Assembly: GCF_026340675.1 (NCBI RefSeq)
Contig: NZ_JAPEOX010000001.1
Coordinates: 4,526,001-4,590,000, forward strand
From: Streptomyces sp. NBC_01264
GTDB taxonomy: Bacteria; Actinomycetota; Actinomycetes; Streptomycetales; Streptomycetaceae
Length of the DNA stretch: 64,000 nucleotides
Direction: 5' to 3'
Below the pieces are notes generated by a model. It made no database searches. It had not been told where the DNA came from and worked only from the letters and a program-made list of their open reading frames with translations. A program made the position numbers and the translations under genes. Of the stretch, positions 51,549-60,055 are shown piece by piece (position 1 is the stretch's first letter; each line of letters starts with the position of its first letter).

Positions 51549-51564
51549 ATAGGTCTAGTCCAAT
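51549..51564. promoter_or_regulatory. DasR-like dre operator upstream of cutC
   Basis: ATAGGTCTAGTCCAAT matches the DasR operator consensus ACTGGTCTAGACCAGT at 12 of 16 positions, including the central GGTCTAG and CCA. It lies between the divergent cutC (start 51518) and HD-domain (start 51629) genes. DasR is the GntR repressor for N-acetylglucosamine metabolism in Streptomyces. Confidence 0.6.
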
Positions 51565-51628
51565 ATCCAGGGTACGGGCCTCCGCCCACCCTCCACCAGC
51601 ACAATCACGCCACCACCACAATGTGCGC

Positions 51629-52321
51629 ATGACATCCGCCATGACTTCCGACACGCAGCGCGAGCAGGACCTCCGCGCGCGCTGGCACGCCACCACCGCC
51701 GCCGCCGGAGCCGCCCCCGACCGCGACCCCGCCCCCTACGCCGACCGCCTCCTCACCGCCTGGGCGGAGCCGCAGCGCAGGTACCACACCACCGCGCACC
51801 TGGCCGACGTACTCGCACGCATCGACGTACTGGCGGCGGAGGCGGAAGGAGCGGACGAGGAAGCAACCGACCGCCCCTCCGTGGACCTCGCCGCCTGGTT
51901 CCACGACGCCGTCTACCGCCCCGACCGCTCCGAGAACGAGGAGCGCAGCGCCGCCCTCGCCGAGCGGGCCCTGCCCGAGCTCGGCATCGACGGGGCCCGC
52001 ACCGCCGAGGTGGCCCGCCTCGTCCGGCTCACGATCACCCACGACCCCGCCCCCGGCGACGCCAACGGCGAGCTGCTCTGCGACGCCGACCTGGGCGTCC
52101 TCGCGGGCACGCCGCACGAGTACGCCGCCTACGCGGCCGCCGTGCGCGCCGAGTACGGCTTCGTCCCCGACGAGGCCTTCCGCGAGGGCCGCGCCGCCGT
52201 ACTGCGCCAGCTGCTGGAGCTGCCCCGCCTCTTCCGCACCGCGTACGGGGCCGCGCACTGGGAGGCCCCGGCCCGCGCCAACCTGGCCGCCGAGCTCGCG
52301 GAACTGAGCTCGCGGAACTGA
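51629..52321 (+). CDS. HD-domain protein
   Basis: A 230-residue predicted metal-dependent phosphohydrolase. Metal-ligand motifs are RYHTTAHLADVL, AAWFHDAVY (the HD pair) and CDADLGVLAG. Similar proteins are annotated as predicted metal-dependent HD-superfamily phosphohydrolases. I chose the ATG at 51629. The last codons and stop lie inside a 14-base tandem repeat (52301-52355), which likely altered the C-terminus. Substrate is unknown. Confidence 0.82.
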   Translation: MTSAMTSDTQREQDLRARWHATTAAAGAAPDRDPAPYADRLLTAWAEPQRRYHTTAHLADVLARIDVLAAEAEGADEEATDRPSVDLAAWFHDAVYRPDRSENEERSAALAERALPELGIDGARTAEVARLVRLTITHDPAPGDANGELLCDADLGVLAGTPHEYAAYAAAVRAEYGFVPDEAFREGRAAVLRQLLELPRLFRTAYGAAHWEAPARANLAAELAELSSRN

Positions 52322-52355
52322 GTTCGCAGAACTGAGCTCACGGAACGAGTTCACG
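52301..52355. repeat. 14-bp tandem repeat across the HD gene stop
   Basis: Units GAACTGAGCTCGCG, GAACTGAGTTCGCA, GAACTGAGCTCACG and a truncated GAACGAGTTCACG. The TGA stop at 52319-52321 falls in the second unit. Every full unit contains a TGA, so reading frame and length depend on unit number. Confidence 0.85.
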
Positions 52356-52409
52356 TACCTGACACGATTCGCGGGAATGTGAGCCCCTTCGCTCCGGTTG
52401 TTGTAGTTC

Positions 52410-53675
52410 ATGCCCGCAGCCTCAGCCGAACGCACCCGTATGCCCGTCGCCGTCTACATCCTCGGCCTCTCCGTCTTCGCACTCGGCACCAGCGAGTTCA
52501 TGCTCTCCGGGCTGCTGCCACCCATCGCCGAGGACATGGGCGTCACCATCCCCCAGGCGGGCCTGCTCATATCCGCCTTCGCGATCGGCATGGTCGTCGG
52601 TGCGCCGCTGCTCGCCGTCGCCACGCTGCGGCTGCCCCGGCGCACCACGCTGCTCTCGCTGATCAGCCTCTTCGGCCTCGGGCAGGTCGCGGGCGCGCTG
52701 GCCCCCTCCTACGAGCTGCTCTTCGCCTCCCGCATCGTCTCCGCGCTCGCCTGCGCCGGCTTCTGGGCGGTCGGCGCCGCCGTGGCCATCGCCATGGTCG
52801 AGCAGCACCAGCGGGCCCGCGCGATGGCCGTCATGATCGGCGGCCTCTCCATCGCCAACGTCCTCGGCGTCCCGGCCGGCGCGTTCCTCGGTGAGCACCT
52901 CGGCTGGCGCTCCGCGTTCTGGGCGGTGGGCGCGGCCTCCGCCGTCGCGCTGGTCGGCATCCTCGCGCTGATCCCCCGGATCCCGCTGCCCGCCGAGAAG
53001 CCGACGCTCGCGCGCGAGCTGCGCATCTACCGCGACCGGCAGGTGTGGCTGTCGATCGGCGTCACCGCGCTCGCCGCGGGCGGCGTCTTCTGCGCCTTCA
53101 GCTACCTGTCCCCGCTGCTCACGGACGTGGCCGGGCTCGACTCGCAGTGGGTCCCCTGGATCCTCGGCCTCTTCGGCATCGGCGCGCTGGTGGGCACCGT
53201 GCTGGGCGGGCGGATCGCCGACGCGCACCTGTTCGGGGTGATGCTGTGGGGCATCACCGCCTCCACCGTCTTCCTGGCGGTGCTGGCCCTGCTGGCCTCC
53301 ACGGCGGCGGCCGCGATCGCCCTCTCCTTCCTGATCGGCTTCTCGGCGTTCTTCACCGCGCCGGCGCTCAACGCCCGCATGTTCAACGTCGCGGGCGCCG
53401 CCCCCACCCTGGCCGGCGCGACCACCACGGCCGCGTTCAACCTGGGCAACACCGGCGGCCCCTGGCTCGGCGGCACCGTCATCGACGCCGGGTACGGCTA
53501 CTCCGCCACCGCCTGGGCGGGCGGCGCGATGACCGTCACCGCGATCGCCCTGGGCCTCGCAGCCCTCCGCCTGGACCGGCGTACGGGGTCCCGCGCGGCC
53601 CGCCCGACGCGCGTGGTGGCCACCTCGACCCCGTCCCCGGTTCCGACCCCGTCGGACGTGACCGAGAAGGTCTGA
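52410..53675 (+). CDS. MFS drug-efflux protein (Cmx/Cml-like)
   Basis: Major facilitator permease of 421 residues with 12 membrane helices, of the DHA1 class that includes chloramphenicol exporters. The start of the first helix, VYILGLSVFALGTSEFMLSG, and LLPPIAEDMGVTIPQAGLLI are typical, as is the RIVSALACAGFWAVGAAVAI region. The last ~35 residues are a polar tail. ATG at 52410 or 52440 could be used. Drug specificity cannot be told from sequence. Confidence 0.88.
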   Translation: MPAASAERTRMPVAVYILGLSVFALGTSEFMLSGLLPPIAEDMGVTIPQAGLLISAFAIGMVVGAPLLAVATLRLPRRTTLLSLISLFGLGQVAGALAPSYELLFASRIVSALACAGFWAVGAAVAIAMVEQHQRARAMAVMIGGLSIANVLGVPAGAFLGEHLGWRSAFWAVGAASAVALVGILALIPRIPLPAEKPTLARELRIYRDRQVWLSIGVTALAAGGVFCAFSYLSPLLTDVAGLDSQWVPWILGLFGIGALVGTVLGGRIADAHLFGVMLWGITASTVFLAVLALLASTAAAAIALSFLIGFSAFFTAPALNARMFNVAGAAPTLAGATTTAAFNLGNTGGPWLGGTVIDAGYGYSATAWAGGAMTVTAIALGLAALRLDRRTGSRAARPTRVVATSTPSPVPTPSDVTEKV

Positions 53676-53685
53676 CGGCCGCCGC

Positions 53686-54099
53686 TCAGCGGCAGAGCGC
53701 GAAGAGGTCGTCCTCGAAGGTCGGGAACTCCGCCCGCGCCTCGGCGAGGATCTCGCGGGCGGGCCTGTGCGGGGTCGCCGCGTGCCGCAGGGCGAGCTCG
53801 GACAGGGCGGCGTCCGGGCGGGCTTCCCGGTCCGGGTACAGGGCCGCTTCGAGCGGCCCGAGGCCGTCCGCCAGCACCCACAGGAAGTCGGACAGGTTCC
53901 CGGCCACCACACCGACCTCGCCCTCGGAGCCCATGAACACCACGGGCTGCCCGGCGAGCGGCAACCCCGGCCGGACGCACCAGAGCGCGGCGAGACCGCC
54001 GGTCCCGTCCTGGCCGAAGACCCGGTAGTCGAAGGCGACCCGGGACACGTCGGCCAGGGCGGGCGGGAAGCGGCGGTCGCCGATGATCGTCTCTGTCAC
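53686..54099 (-). CDS. SUKH-like hypothetical protein
   Basis: A 137-residue protein. The middle (PVVFMGSEGEVGVVAGNLSD then FLWVLADGLGPLEAA) resembles the SMI1/KNR4 (SUKH) pattern, a family known as immunity or binding proteins. Similarity is weak. It is convergent with the MFS gene, the two stops being 10 bases apart. Confidence 0.55.
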   Translation of the reverse strand: MTETIIGDRRFPPALADVSRVAFDYRVFGQDGTGGLAALWCVRPGLPLAGQPVVFMGSEGEVGVVAGNLSDFLWVLADGLGPLEAALYPDREARPDAALSELALRHAATPHRPAREILAEARAEFPTFEDDLFALCR

Positions 54100-54145
54100 C
54101 GCCGCAGGCTACCCAGCGCCACTGACAGCGCTCCCGGCCGACCCG

Positions 54146-54415
54146 CTACGCCGCCGGCCGCCCCTTGGGCCGGCGCAGCCCGGCGGCCGTGATCCTGCGG
54201 ACCAGCTCCTTGCTGCCGATCTCCACCGCGCCTGCGGCCACCGCGTCCGCGTAGCGCTGCTCCGGGACGTCGTAGTGGTCGCGTTCGAAGGCCTTGGGCG
54301 GGCAGCCGATCGACTCCGCGAAGGCGTGCAGTTCCTCGAACGAGGCGTCGCTGACCAGGTGCGACCACATGCGGCCGTGCCCCGGCCAGTCGGGCGGGTC
54401 GATGTACACCGTCAC
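54146..54415 (-). CDS. DUF4031 family protein
   Basis: An 89-residue protein with the DUF4031 signature: VYIDPPDWPGHGRMWSHLVS at the N-terminus, then CPPKAFERDHYDVPEQRYAD and SKELVRRITAAGLRRPKGR. Function is not known. Its start lies 7 bases after the stop of the next gene upstream on the same strand, so the two are probably one operon. Confidence 0.9.
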   Translation of the reverse strand: MTVYIDPPDWPGHGRMWSHLVSDASFEELHAFAESIGCPPKAFERDHYDVPEQRYADAVAAGAVEIGSKELVRRITAAGLRRPKGRPAA

Positions 54416-54422
54416 CGGCGGC

Positions 54423-54836
54423 TCATTCGCCGAAGCCAGGGCCGCTGCCGGGGCCGCCGAGGACCGGTCCGAGGCCGCCCACCGGCGCCACCCGCACGCC
54501 GGCCTCCGAGCACACCCACATCGGGTCCGGGCCGAGCTCGGGCTCCACGTCCAGCGCGTGCGGCTCGCCGTGGTTGCAGACCGGGCACAGCGGCCAGCGC
54601 CCGTGCTTCTCCAGCAGCGCGTCCTTCACGTCCTGGGCGACGAGTCCGGCGAGGTAGTCGACGCCCTCCGGCCACTGCTCCACCCACCACCGGCGGTGCG
54701 TGACCGCGTCCTCGACGAGGGAGACGACATAGGCCTCGGCGACATCGCCCGCGACGAGATCGGCGAGTACCAGGGCGCGTGCGGCGTGCAGCGCCTGCTC
54801 AAGAGGGGGTGGGGGGGTCGCGTGGTCCATGGACAC
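54423..54836 (-). CDS. Hypothetical protein with possible zinc site
   Basis: A 137-residue protein (135 if it begins at the ATG at 54830). A helical N-terminal half (LEQALHAARALVLADLVAGD) is followed by CPVCNHGEPH and WVCSEAGV, which could form one zinc-binding site. A Gly/Pro-rich tail ends it. No family recognised. It is co-oriented with the DUF4031 gene. Confidence 0.65.
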   Translation of the reverse strand: MSMDHATPPPPLEQALHAARALVLADLVAGDVAEAYVVSLVEDAVTHRRWWVEQWPEGVDYLAGLVAQDVKDALLEKHGRWPLCPVCNHGEPHALDVEPELGPDPMWVCSEAGVRVAPVGGLGPVLGGPGSGPGFGE

Positions 54837-54914
54837 ATTGTGGACCCGGACCGGCCCGGTGGCGAAGGTCCTCTTTCTTCGGTGACTTGTGGTGCCTTGA
54901 CGTTCCCACCCCTC

Positions 54915-54929
54915 TGAAAATAAGTTTCA
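54915..54929. promoter_or_regulatory. RpiR/MurR-type operator
   Basis: TGAAA-ATAAG-TTTCA, an inverted repeat with 5-base arms, ends three bases before the GTG of the rpiR-type gene. The TGAAAnTAA...TTTCA form is like sites used by RpiR/MurR regulators of amino-sugar catabolism. Autoregulation is likely. Confidence 0.6.
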
Positions 54930-54932
54930 AGG

Positions 54933-55898
54933 GTGAGCGAGAACGTGAAAGAAACCTTCAGCGGCGGGGCGGGCGCAAGCGCACCCGCCCCCGTCCCCGC
55001 CCCCGCCGCCCTGCGGGCCCGCGTCCGCAGTCTCGGCCCCTCGATGACCCGCTCCATGCAGGCCGTCGCCGAGACCGTCGCCGAGGACCCCGCCGGATGC
55101 GCCGCGCTCACCGTCACCGACCTCGCCGCCCGCACCGGCACCAGTGAGGCCACCGTCGTCCGCACCGCCCGCCTCCTCGGCTACGCCGGCTACCGCGACC
55201 TGCGCCTCGCGCTCGCCGCGCTCGCCGCCCAGCAGGAATCCGGCGCGGCCCCCGCCGTCACCGTGGACATAGCCGTCGACGACTCCCTCGCCGACGTGGT
55301 CGCCAAACTGGCCCAGGAGGAGGCGCAGACCCTCGCCGACACCGCCGCCGGACTCGACGTCGCCGCCCTCGGCTCGGCCGTCGCCGCCCTCGCGGCCGCC
55401 CGCCGCATCGAGATCTACGGCGTCGGCGCCTCCGGCCTCGTCGCCCAGGACCTCGCGCAGAAGCTGTCGCGCATCGGCCTGATCGCCCACGCCCACAACG
55501 ACCCGCACCTGGCCGTCACCACCGCCGTGCTGCTGCGCCCCGGCGACGTCGCCGTCGCCGTCACGCACTCCGGCGGCACCGGCGACGTCATCGAGCCGCT
55601 GCGGACCGCCTTCGAGCGCGGGGCCACCACCATCGCGCTCACGGCCCGCGCGGGCTCCCCCGTCGTCCACTACGCCGACCTCGTGCTGGCCACCTCCGCC
55701 GCCCGCGAGACCCAGCTGCGCCCGGCGGCCATGTCGAGCCGGACCAGCCAGCTCCTCGTCGTCGACTGCCTGTTCGTGGGCGTCGCCCAGCAGACCTACG
55801 AGACCGCGGCACCCGCGCTCGCGGCCTCGTACGAGGCGCTCGCGCCCCGCCACCACACCCCCGTACCCACCACCCAGCGGGGCAGCACCGCCCGCTAG
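54933..55898 (+). CDS. RpiR/MurR-family transcriptional regulator
   Basis: Sugar-phosphate-responsive regulator of 321 residues. The HTH_6 domain is at about 25-100 (LTVTDLAARTGTSEATVVRT). The SIS domain is at about 130-275 (RIEIYGVGASGLVAQDLAQK; VAVTHSGGTGDVIEPLRTAF), which should bind MurNAc-6-phosphate or a related ligand. It begins with GTG right after the operator. It is 47 bases upstream of murQ and is expected to control murQ and the PTS gene. Confidence 0.9.
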   Translation: MSENVKETFSGGAGASAPAPVPAPAALRARVRSLGPSMTRSMQAVAETVAEDPAGCAALTVTDLAARTGTSEATVVRTARLLGYAGYRDLRLALAALAAQQESGAAPAVTVDIAVDDSLADVVAKLAQEEAQTLADTAAGLDVAALGSAVAALAAARRIEIYGVGASGLVAQDLAQKLSRIGLIAHAHNDPHLAVTTAVLLRPGDVAVAVTHSGGTGDVIEPLRTAFERGATTIALTARAGSPVVHYADLVLATSAARETQLRPAAMSSRTSQLLVVDCLFVGVAQQTYETAAPALAASYEALAPRHHTPVPTTQRGSTAR

Positions 55899-55945
55899 CC
55901 GCAGCAGCCAGTAGCAAGCAGCCAGTACCTCAGGAGCCGAAGCCC

Positions 55946-56875
55946 ATGACCGCGTACGCCGAACTCCGCGCCCAGCTCGCCACCTTGACCACCGAGGCCT
56001 TCCGCCCCGAACTGGCCGAGATCGACCGGCTGCCCACCCTGGAGATCGCCCGCCTGATGAACGCCGAGGACGCCACCGTCCCGGCCGCCGTCGCCGGCGA
56101 GCTGGAGACGATCGCCGCCGCCATCGACGGGATCGCCGAGCGGATGGCCCGCGGCGGGCGCCTGATCTACGCGGGCGCCGGTACCGCCGGGCGGATGGGC
56201 GTACTGGACGCCAGCGAGTGCCCGCCCACCTTCAACACCGACCCCTCCGAGGTCGTCGGCCTGATCGCGGGCGGCCCCTCCGCCATGGTCAAGGCCGTCG
56301 AAGGCGCCGAGGACTCCAGGGAACTGGCCGCCGAGGACCTGACCGCGCTGGCCCTGACCGCCGACGACACCGTCATCGGGATCTCCGCCTCCGGCCGCAC
56401 CCCGTACGCGATCGGCGCCGTCGAGTTCGCCCGGGAGCGCGGCGCGCTCACCGTCGGCCTGTCCTGCAACGCCGGCTCCGCGCTCGCCGCGGCCGCCGAC
56501 CACGGCATCGAGGTCGTCGTCGGCCCCGAACTCCTCACCGGCTCCACCCGCTTGAAGGCCGGCACCGCGCAGAAGCTCGTACTCAACCTCATCTCGACCC
56601 TCACGATGATCCGGCTCGGCAAGACGTACGGAAACCTGATGGTCGACATGCGCTCCTCCAACGAGAAGCTGCGCGCCCGCGCCCGCCGCATCGTCTCGCT
56701 GGCCACCGGCGCCCCCGACGCCGAGATCGAGGCCGCGCTCACCGCGTCCGACGGCGAGGTCAAGCAGGCCATCCTCGTCATCCTCGGCGGGGTCGACGGC
56801 TCCACGGCCGGCGAACTGCTCACCGCCTCCAAGGGGCACCTCCGGGACGCCCTCGCGCAGACCCCCACCCGCTAG
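55946..56875 (+). CDS. murQ: N-acetylmuramic acid 6-phosphate etherase
   Basis: Cleaves the lactyl ether of MurNAc-6-phosphate to give GlcNAc-6-phosphate and D-lactate in the cytosol. The 309-residue SIS-domain protein has GGRLIYAGAGTAGRMGVLDA with ECPPTF, SASGRTPYAIGAVEFARERG, PELLTGSTRLKAGTAQKLVL and MVDMRSSNEKLRARA, all MurQ hallmarks. It lies between the rpiR-type regulator and the PTS gene, giving a regulator-enzyme-transporter set for muramic acid recovery. Confidence 0.95.
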   Translation: MTAYAELRAQLATLTTEAFRPELAEIDRLPTLEIARLMNAEDATVPAAVAGELETIAAAIDGIAERMARGGRLIYAGAGTAGRMGVLDASECPPTFNTDPSEVVGLIAGGPSAMVKAVEGAEDSRELAAEDLTALALTADDTVIGISASGRTPYAIGAVEFARERGALTVGLSCNAGSALAAAADHGIEVVVGPELLTGSTRLKAGTAQKLVLNLISTLTMIRLGKTYGNLMVDMRSSNEKLRARARRIVSLATGAPDAEIEAALTASDGEVKQAILVILGGVDGSTAGELLTASKGHLRDALAQTPTR

Positions 56876-56929
56876 CCCCCCGCCCGCCAGCTCCCCCGCT
56901 GACCCCCAACCAGCAAGGCGAACACCAAC

Positions 56930-58459
56930 ATGTCCACTGACAAGAACCGCGCCACAGCCGCCGCGATCCTTCCTCTGGTCGGCGGTCCGGACAACGTCGT
57001 ATCCATCGCGCACTGCATGACCCGCCTGCGGATCACCCTGCGCGACCGCTCCCTGGTCCAGGACGAGGCCCTCAAGGCCCTCCCCGCCGTGATGGGCGTC
57101 GTCGAGGACGACACGTACCAGATCGTGCTGGGACCGGGCACCGTCGCCCGCGTCACCCCCGAGTTCGAGGCCCTGGTCGCGGAGGGCCGCTCGGCCGCGC
57201 CGGCGGCCGACGCCCCGGCCCCCGCCGGCACCGGTCACACCGCCGACGAACTCGCGGCCCAGGGCGCGGCCATCAAGAACGCCCAGAAGGCGAAGAACTC
57301 CACCCCCTTCAAACTGTTCCTGCGCCGCATCGCGAACATCTTCGTCCCGCTGATCCCCGCCCTGATCGGCTGCGGCATCATCGCCGGACTGAACGGGTTC
57401 CTCACCAACATGGGCTGGGTGCCGGCCGTGGTCCCGGCGCTCGCCGCGATGGCGAGCGGGTTCATGTCCCTGATCGCGGTCTTCGTCGGCTACAACACGG
57501 CCAAGGAGTTCGGCGGCACCGCCATCCTCGGCGGTGCGGTCGCCGCGATCATCGTCTTCCCCGGCGTCGCGAAGATCGACGCCTTCGGCCAGCAGCTCTC
57601 CCCAGGCCAGGGCGGCGTACTCGGCGCACTGGCGGCCGCGCTGCTCGCCGTCCAGGTGGAGAAGTGGTGCCGCAAGTGGGTCCCGGAGGCGCTGGACGTC
57701 CTGGTCACCCCCACCCTGACCGTCCTGATCACCGGCCTCGTCACCATCTTCGGCCTGATGTTCGTCGCCGGTGAGGTCTCCTCCGCCATCGGCACCTTCG
57801 CCACCTGGCTGCTCGCCACCGGCGGCGCCTTCGCGGGCCTGGTCCTCGGCGGACTCTTCCTCCCGCTGGTCATGCTGGGCCTGCACCAGGCCCTGATCCC
57901 CATCCACACCACCCTGATCGAGCAGACGGGCTATACGGTCCTGCTCCCCATCCTCGCCATGGCGGGCGCGGGCCAGGTCGGCGCGGCCATCGCCGTCTAC
58001 TACAAGCTCCCCCGCAACCGCTCGATCCGCGCCACCATCAAGTCCGCCCTCCCGGCCGGCTTCCTGGGCGTGGGCGAACCCCTCATCTACGGCGTCTCCC
58101 TCCCCCTGGGCCGCCCCTTCGTCACCGCCTGCATCGGCGGCGCCGCGGGCGGAGCCTTCGTGGGCCTCTTCAACCAGCTCGGCACCGCCTTCGGCTCCAC
58201 CGCGATCGGCCCCTCGGGCTGGGCCCTCTTCCCCCTCCTCGACGGCAAGTCGGGCATGGGGATGACCATCGCGATCTACGCGGGCGGCCTGGCCGTCGGC
58301 TACCTCGTGGGCTTCGCCGCCACCTACTTCTTCGGCTTCACCCGGCAGATGCTGACCGAGTTCAACTCGGACCCGGACACGCGGACGGCCCCCGAGGCCG
58401 CACCGGCGGCGCCCGCCGGGCCCGTGGCGGACGCGGCGCCCGTCCCCGTGGGCCGCTGA
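56930..58459 (+). CDS. PTS transporter subunit EIIBC, probably MurNAc-specific
   Basis: Phosphotransferase permease of 509 residues. The IIB domain is at 1-90 with the phosphorylated Cys29 (VSIAHCMTRLRITLRD). A linker follows, then IIC (about 125-470) with about ten helices and LALHQ-like GLHQALIPIH and GEPLIYGVSLPLGRPF. No IIA domain is fused, so EIIA must come from elsewhere in the genome (Streptomyces has a separate crr). With murQ it fits MurP. A strong terminator follows. Confidence 0.9.
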   Translation: MSTDKNRATAAAILPLVGGPDNVVSIAHCMTRLRITLRDRSLVQDEALKALPAVMGVVEDDTYQIVLGPGTVARVTPEFEALVAEGRSAAPAADAPAPAGTGHTADELAAQGAAIKNAQKAKNSTPFKLFLRRIANIFVPLIPALIGCGIIAGLNGFLTNMGWVPAVVPALAAMASGFMSLIAVFVGYNTAKEFGGTAILGGAVAAIIVFPGVAKIDAFGQQLSPGQGGVLGALAAALLAVQVEKWCRKWVPEALDVLVTPTLTVLITGLVTIFGLMFVAGEVSSAIGTFATWLLATGGAFAGLVLGGLFLPLVMLGLHQALIPIHTTLIEQTGYTVLLPILAMAGAGQVGAAIAVYYKLPRNRSIRATIKSALPAGFLGVGEPLIYGVSLPLGRPFVTACIGGAAGGAFVGLFNQLGTAFGSTAIGPSGWALFPLLDGKSGMGMTIAIYAGGLAVGYLVGFAATYFFGFTRQMLTEFNSDPDTRTAPEAAPAAPAGPVADAAPVPVGR

Positions 58460-58477
58460 GGACCGGCCTCCACGTAC

Positions 58478-58518
58478 GAAGGCTCCCGGCCGGTGTGGTC
58501 CACCGGCCGGGAGCCTTC
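58478..58518. terminator. Perfect 18-bp hairpin terminator after PTS gene
   Basis: GAAGGCTCCCGGCCGGTG pairs exactly with CACCGGCCGGGAGCCTTC around a 5-base loop (TGGTC). It lies between the convergent PTS and lipase genes and probably serves both. Confidence 0.9.
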
Positions 58519-58543
58519 ATTCAGTGCTCGACGCCGCTGCCCG

Positions 58544-59887
58544 TCAGGCGCAGTTGGACGGTGCCGGGCGGCCCGCGAAGCGGTCCGCGATCCAGCTCAG
58601 GTACTCCGGCTCCGCGACGTTGGGGATCGTCTGGTGCGTCGCCCCCTGGTACTTCGTGTACTCGACCGGCTTGCCGAAGCGGCAGGCCCGCTTCACGTAC
58701 TCGTCGGTGGAGTACGGGTTGATGACCGTGTCGGCCGTGCCCTGCATCACCAGGATCGGCGCCACCGAGGTCACGTAGCCCGGGGTGTTCTCGTGGAAGC
58801 GCTCGTGCCAGACCTCCGGCACCACCGTCAGCGGCTGGAACAGCGTGTCCAGCTGCCCCGCGTTGCCCACGTTCTCCTGGATCACGTCGGCGAGGTGCTC
58901 GATGCACATCACCCCGTCACCGCGCAGCGCCTCCAGCCCGGCCGGCTTCAGCACGTCCTCGGCCTTCAGCGAGGGGTAGGCCGCGAGGAAGCCCCGGTAG
59001 ACGTTGACGCGCAGCGCCGCGTTGTGGGAGGGCGCGGTCGGGGACGTCGGGCCGGACCGCACCAGGCCGCGGAAGTCCGGGCCCAGGTTGGCGGCCGGCG
59101 CCAGCGCCGCGATGCCGACCAGGTCGGTCTCCGGGGTGTACGCCTTGTAGTTCTGGGCGATGAACGCCGCCGCGCCGCCACCCTGCGACCAGCCCAGGAC
59201 GGCCGCCTTGCTGTTCGCGTGGGCGTCGCGGATCTGGCGGGCCGCGCGGACCGAGTCCAGGACGTTGTTCGTCTCCGTGACGGCGACCGTGTACTGGTGC
59301 ACGCCCGGGGTGCCGAGACCCTGGTAGTCCGTACCGACCACGACGTCGCCCGAATCGAGGAACTGCGTCAGCGCCGGCACGCCGACGTCGATGCCCCACG
59401 GGCTGTCGTAGGTGTAGTAGCCGACGAGGTCGGTCGCCGGGTTCGGCACCGCGGAGGGCGCGCACTGGCGCGGGCCGCCCACGGTCCCGTGCGCCCAGGC
59501 CACCACGTTGCGTCCGCTGCGCGGCGCGGGGGCGTCGGGCCAGGCCACGATGCCCGAGACGGCGACGCGGGTGCCGGTCTGCAGGGTTGAGAGGTACAGG
59601 ATCCGGCAGGCGCGGGCACCGTCGGGGGCGTCGACGCGGCGGGCCCAGATCAGGTCACCGTGCTCCCCCTCGGGCAGCGGCGACGGCGGGTCGTAGAACT
59701 TCTCGCCCTCCGGCCCGACCGGAACGCCCGGCGCGCACAGCCCCTTGCCGCCCTTGCCGCCGTCCGGGTTCGTGGCCCCGGTAGCGGTCCCGGTCGCGGT
59801 CGCGGTCGTCCCGCCGCCCAGCGCGAGGATCGCGGCCACACCGGCCGCGGCGATCGCGGAAAGCCGTCGTCTCATCTCATCGTCCAT
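58544..59887 (-). CDS. Secreted alpha/beta-hydrolase (secretory lipase type)
   Basis: Exported lipase-like enzyme of 447 residues. A signal peptide (about residues 1-32) ends near ATATG. The nucleophile elbow is VLGWSQGGGAAAF, preceded by WAHGTVGG and VVVGTDYQGLGTPG. The later MQGTADTVINPYS and YQGATHQTIP hold the candidate Asp and His. These fit the secretory-lipase (LIP) family. The ATG at 59887 is used; one at 59875 is possible. Secreted, with a C-terminal Cys. Confidence 0.9.
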   Translation of the reverse strand: MDDEMRRRLSAIAAAGVAAILALGGGTTATATGTATGATNPDGGKGGKGLCAPGVPVGPEGEKFYDPPSPLPEGEHGDLIWARRVDAPDGARACRILYLSTLQTGTRVAVSGIVAWPDAPAPRSGRNVVAWAHGTVGGPRQCAPSAVPNPATDLVGYYTYDSPWGIDVGVPALTQFLDSGDVVVGTDYQGLGTPGVHQYTVAVTETNNVLDSVRAARQIRDAHANSKAAVLGWSQGGGAAAFIAQNYKAYTPETDLVGIAALAPAANLGPDFRGLVRSGPTSPTAPSHNAALRVNVYRGFLAAYPSLKAEDVLKPAGLEALRGDGVMCIEHLADVIQENVGNAGQLDTLFQPLTVVPEVWHERFHENTPGYVTSVAPILVMQGTADTVINPYSTDEYVKRACRFGKPVEYTKYQGATHQTIPNVAEPEYLSWIADRFAGRPAPSNCA

Positions 59888-60055
59888 TTCGTTCGGTCAC
59901 TCGGTACCGGGACGTGAGACTAGGAAGAAAGGGACGAAATGTCGCTTACCGTGATGAAGTGTTCGCCGGTTGTTACGGCCGCCGGGGTGCTCGCCCCCCA
60001 ATGGCCGCACCGGCCCGGCGATCACCGGATCGGATGATCACCTGATGATGACCCG

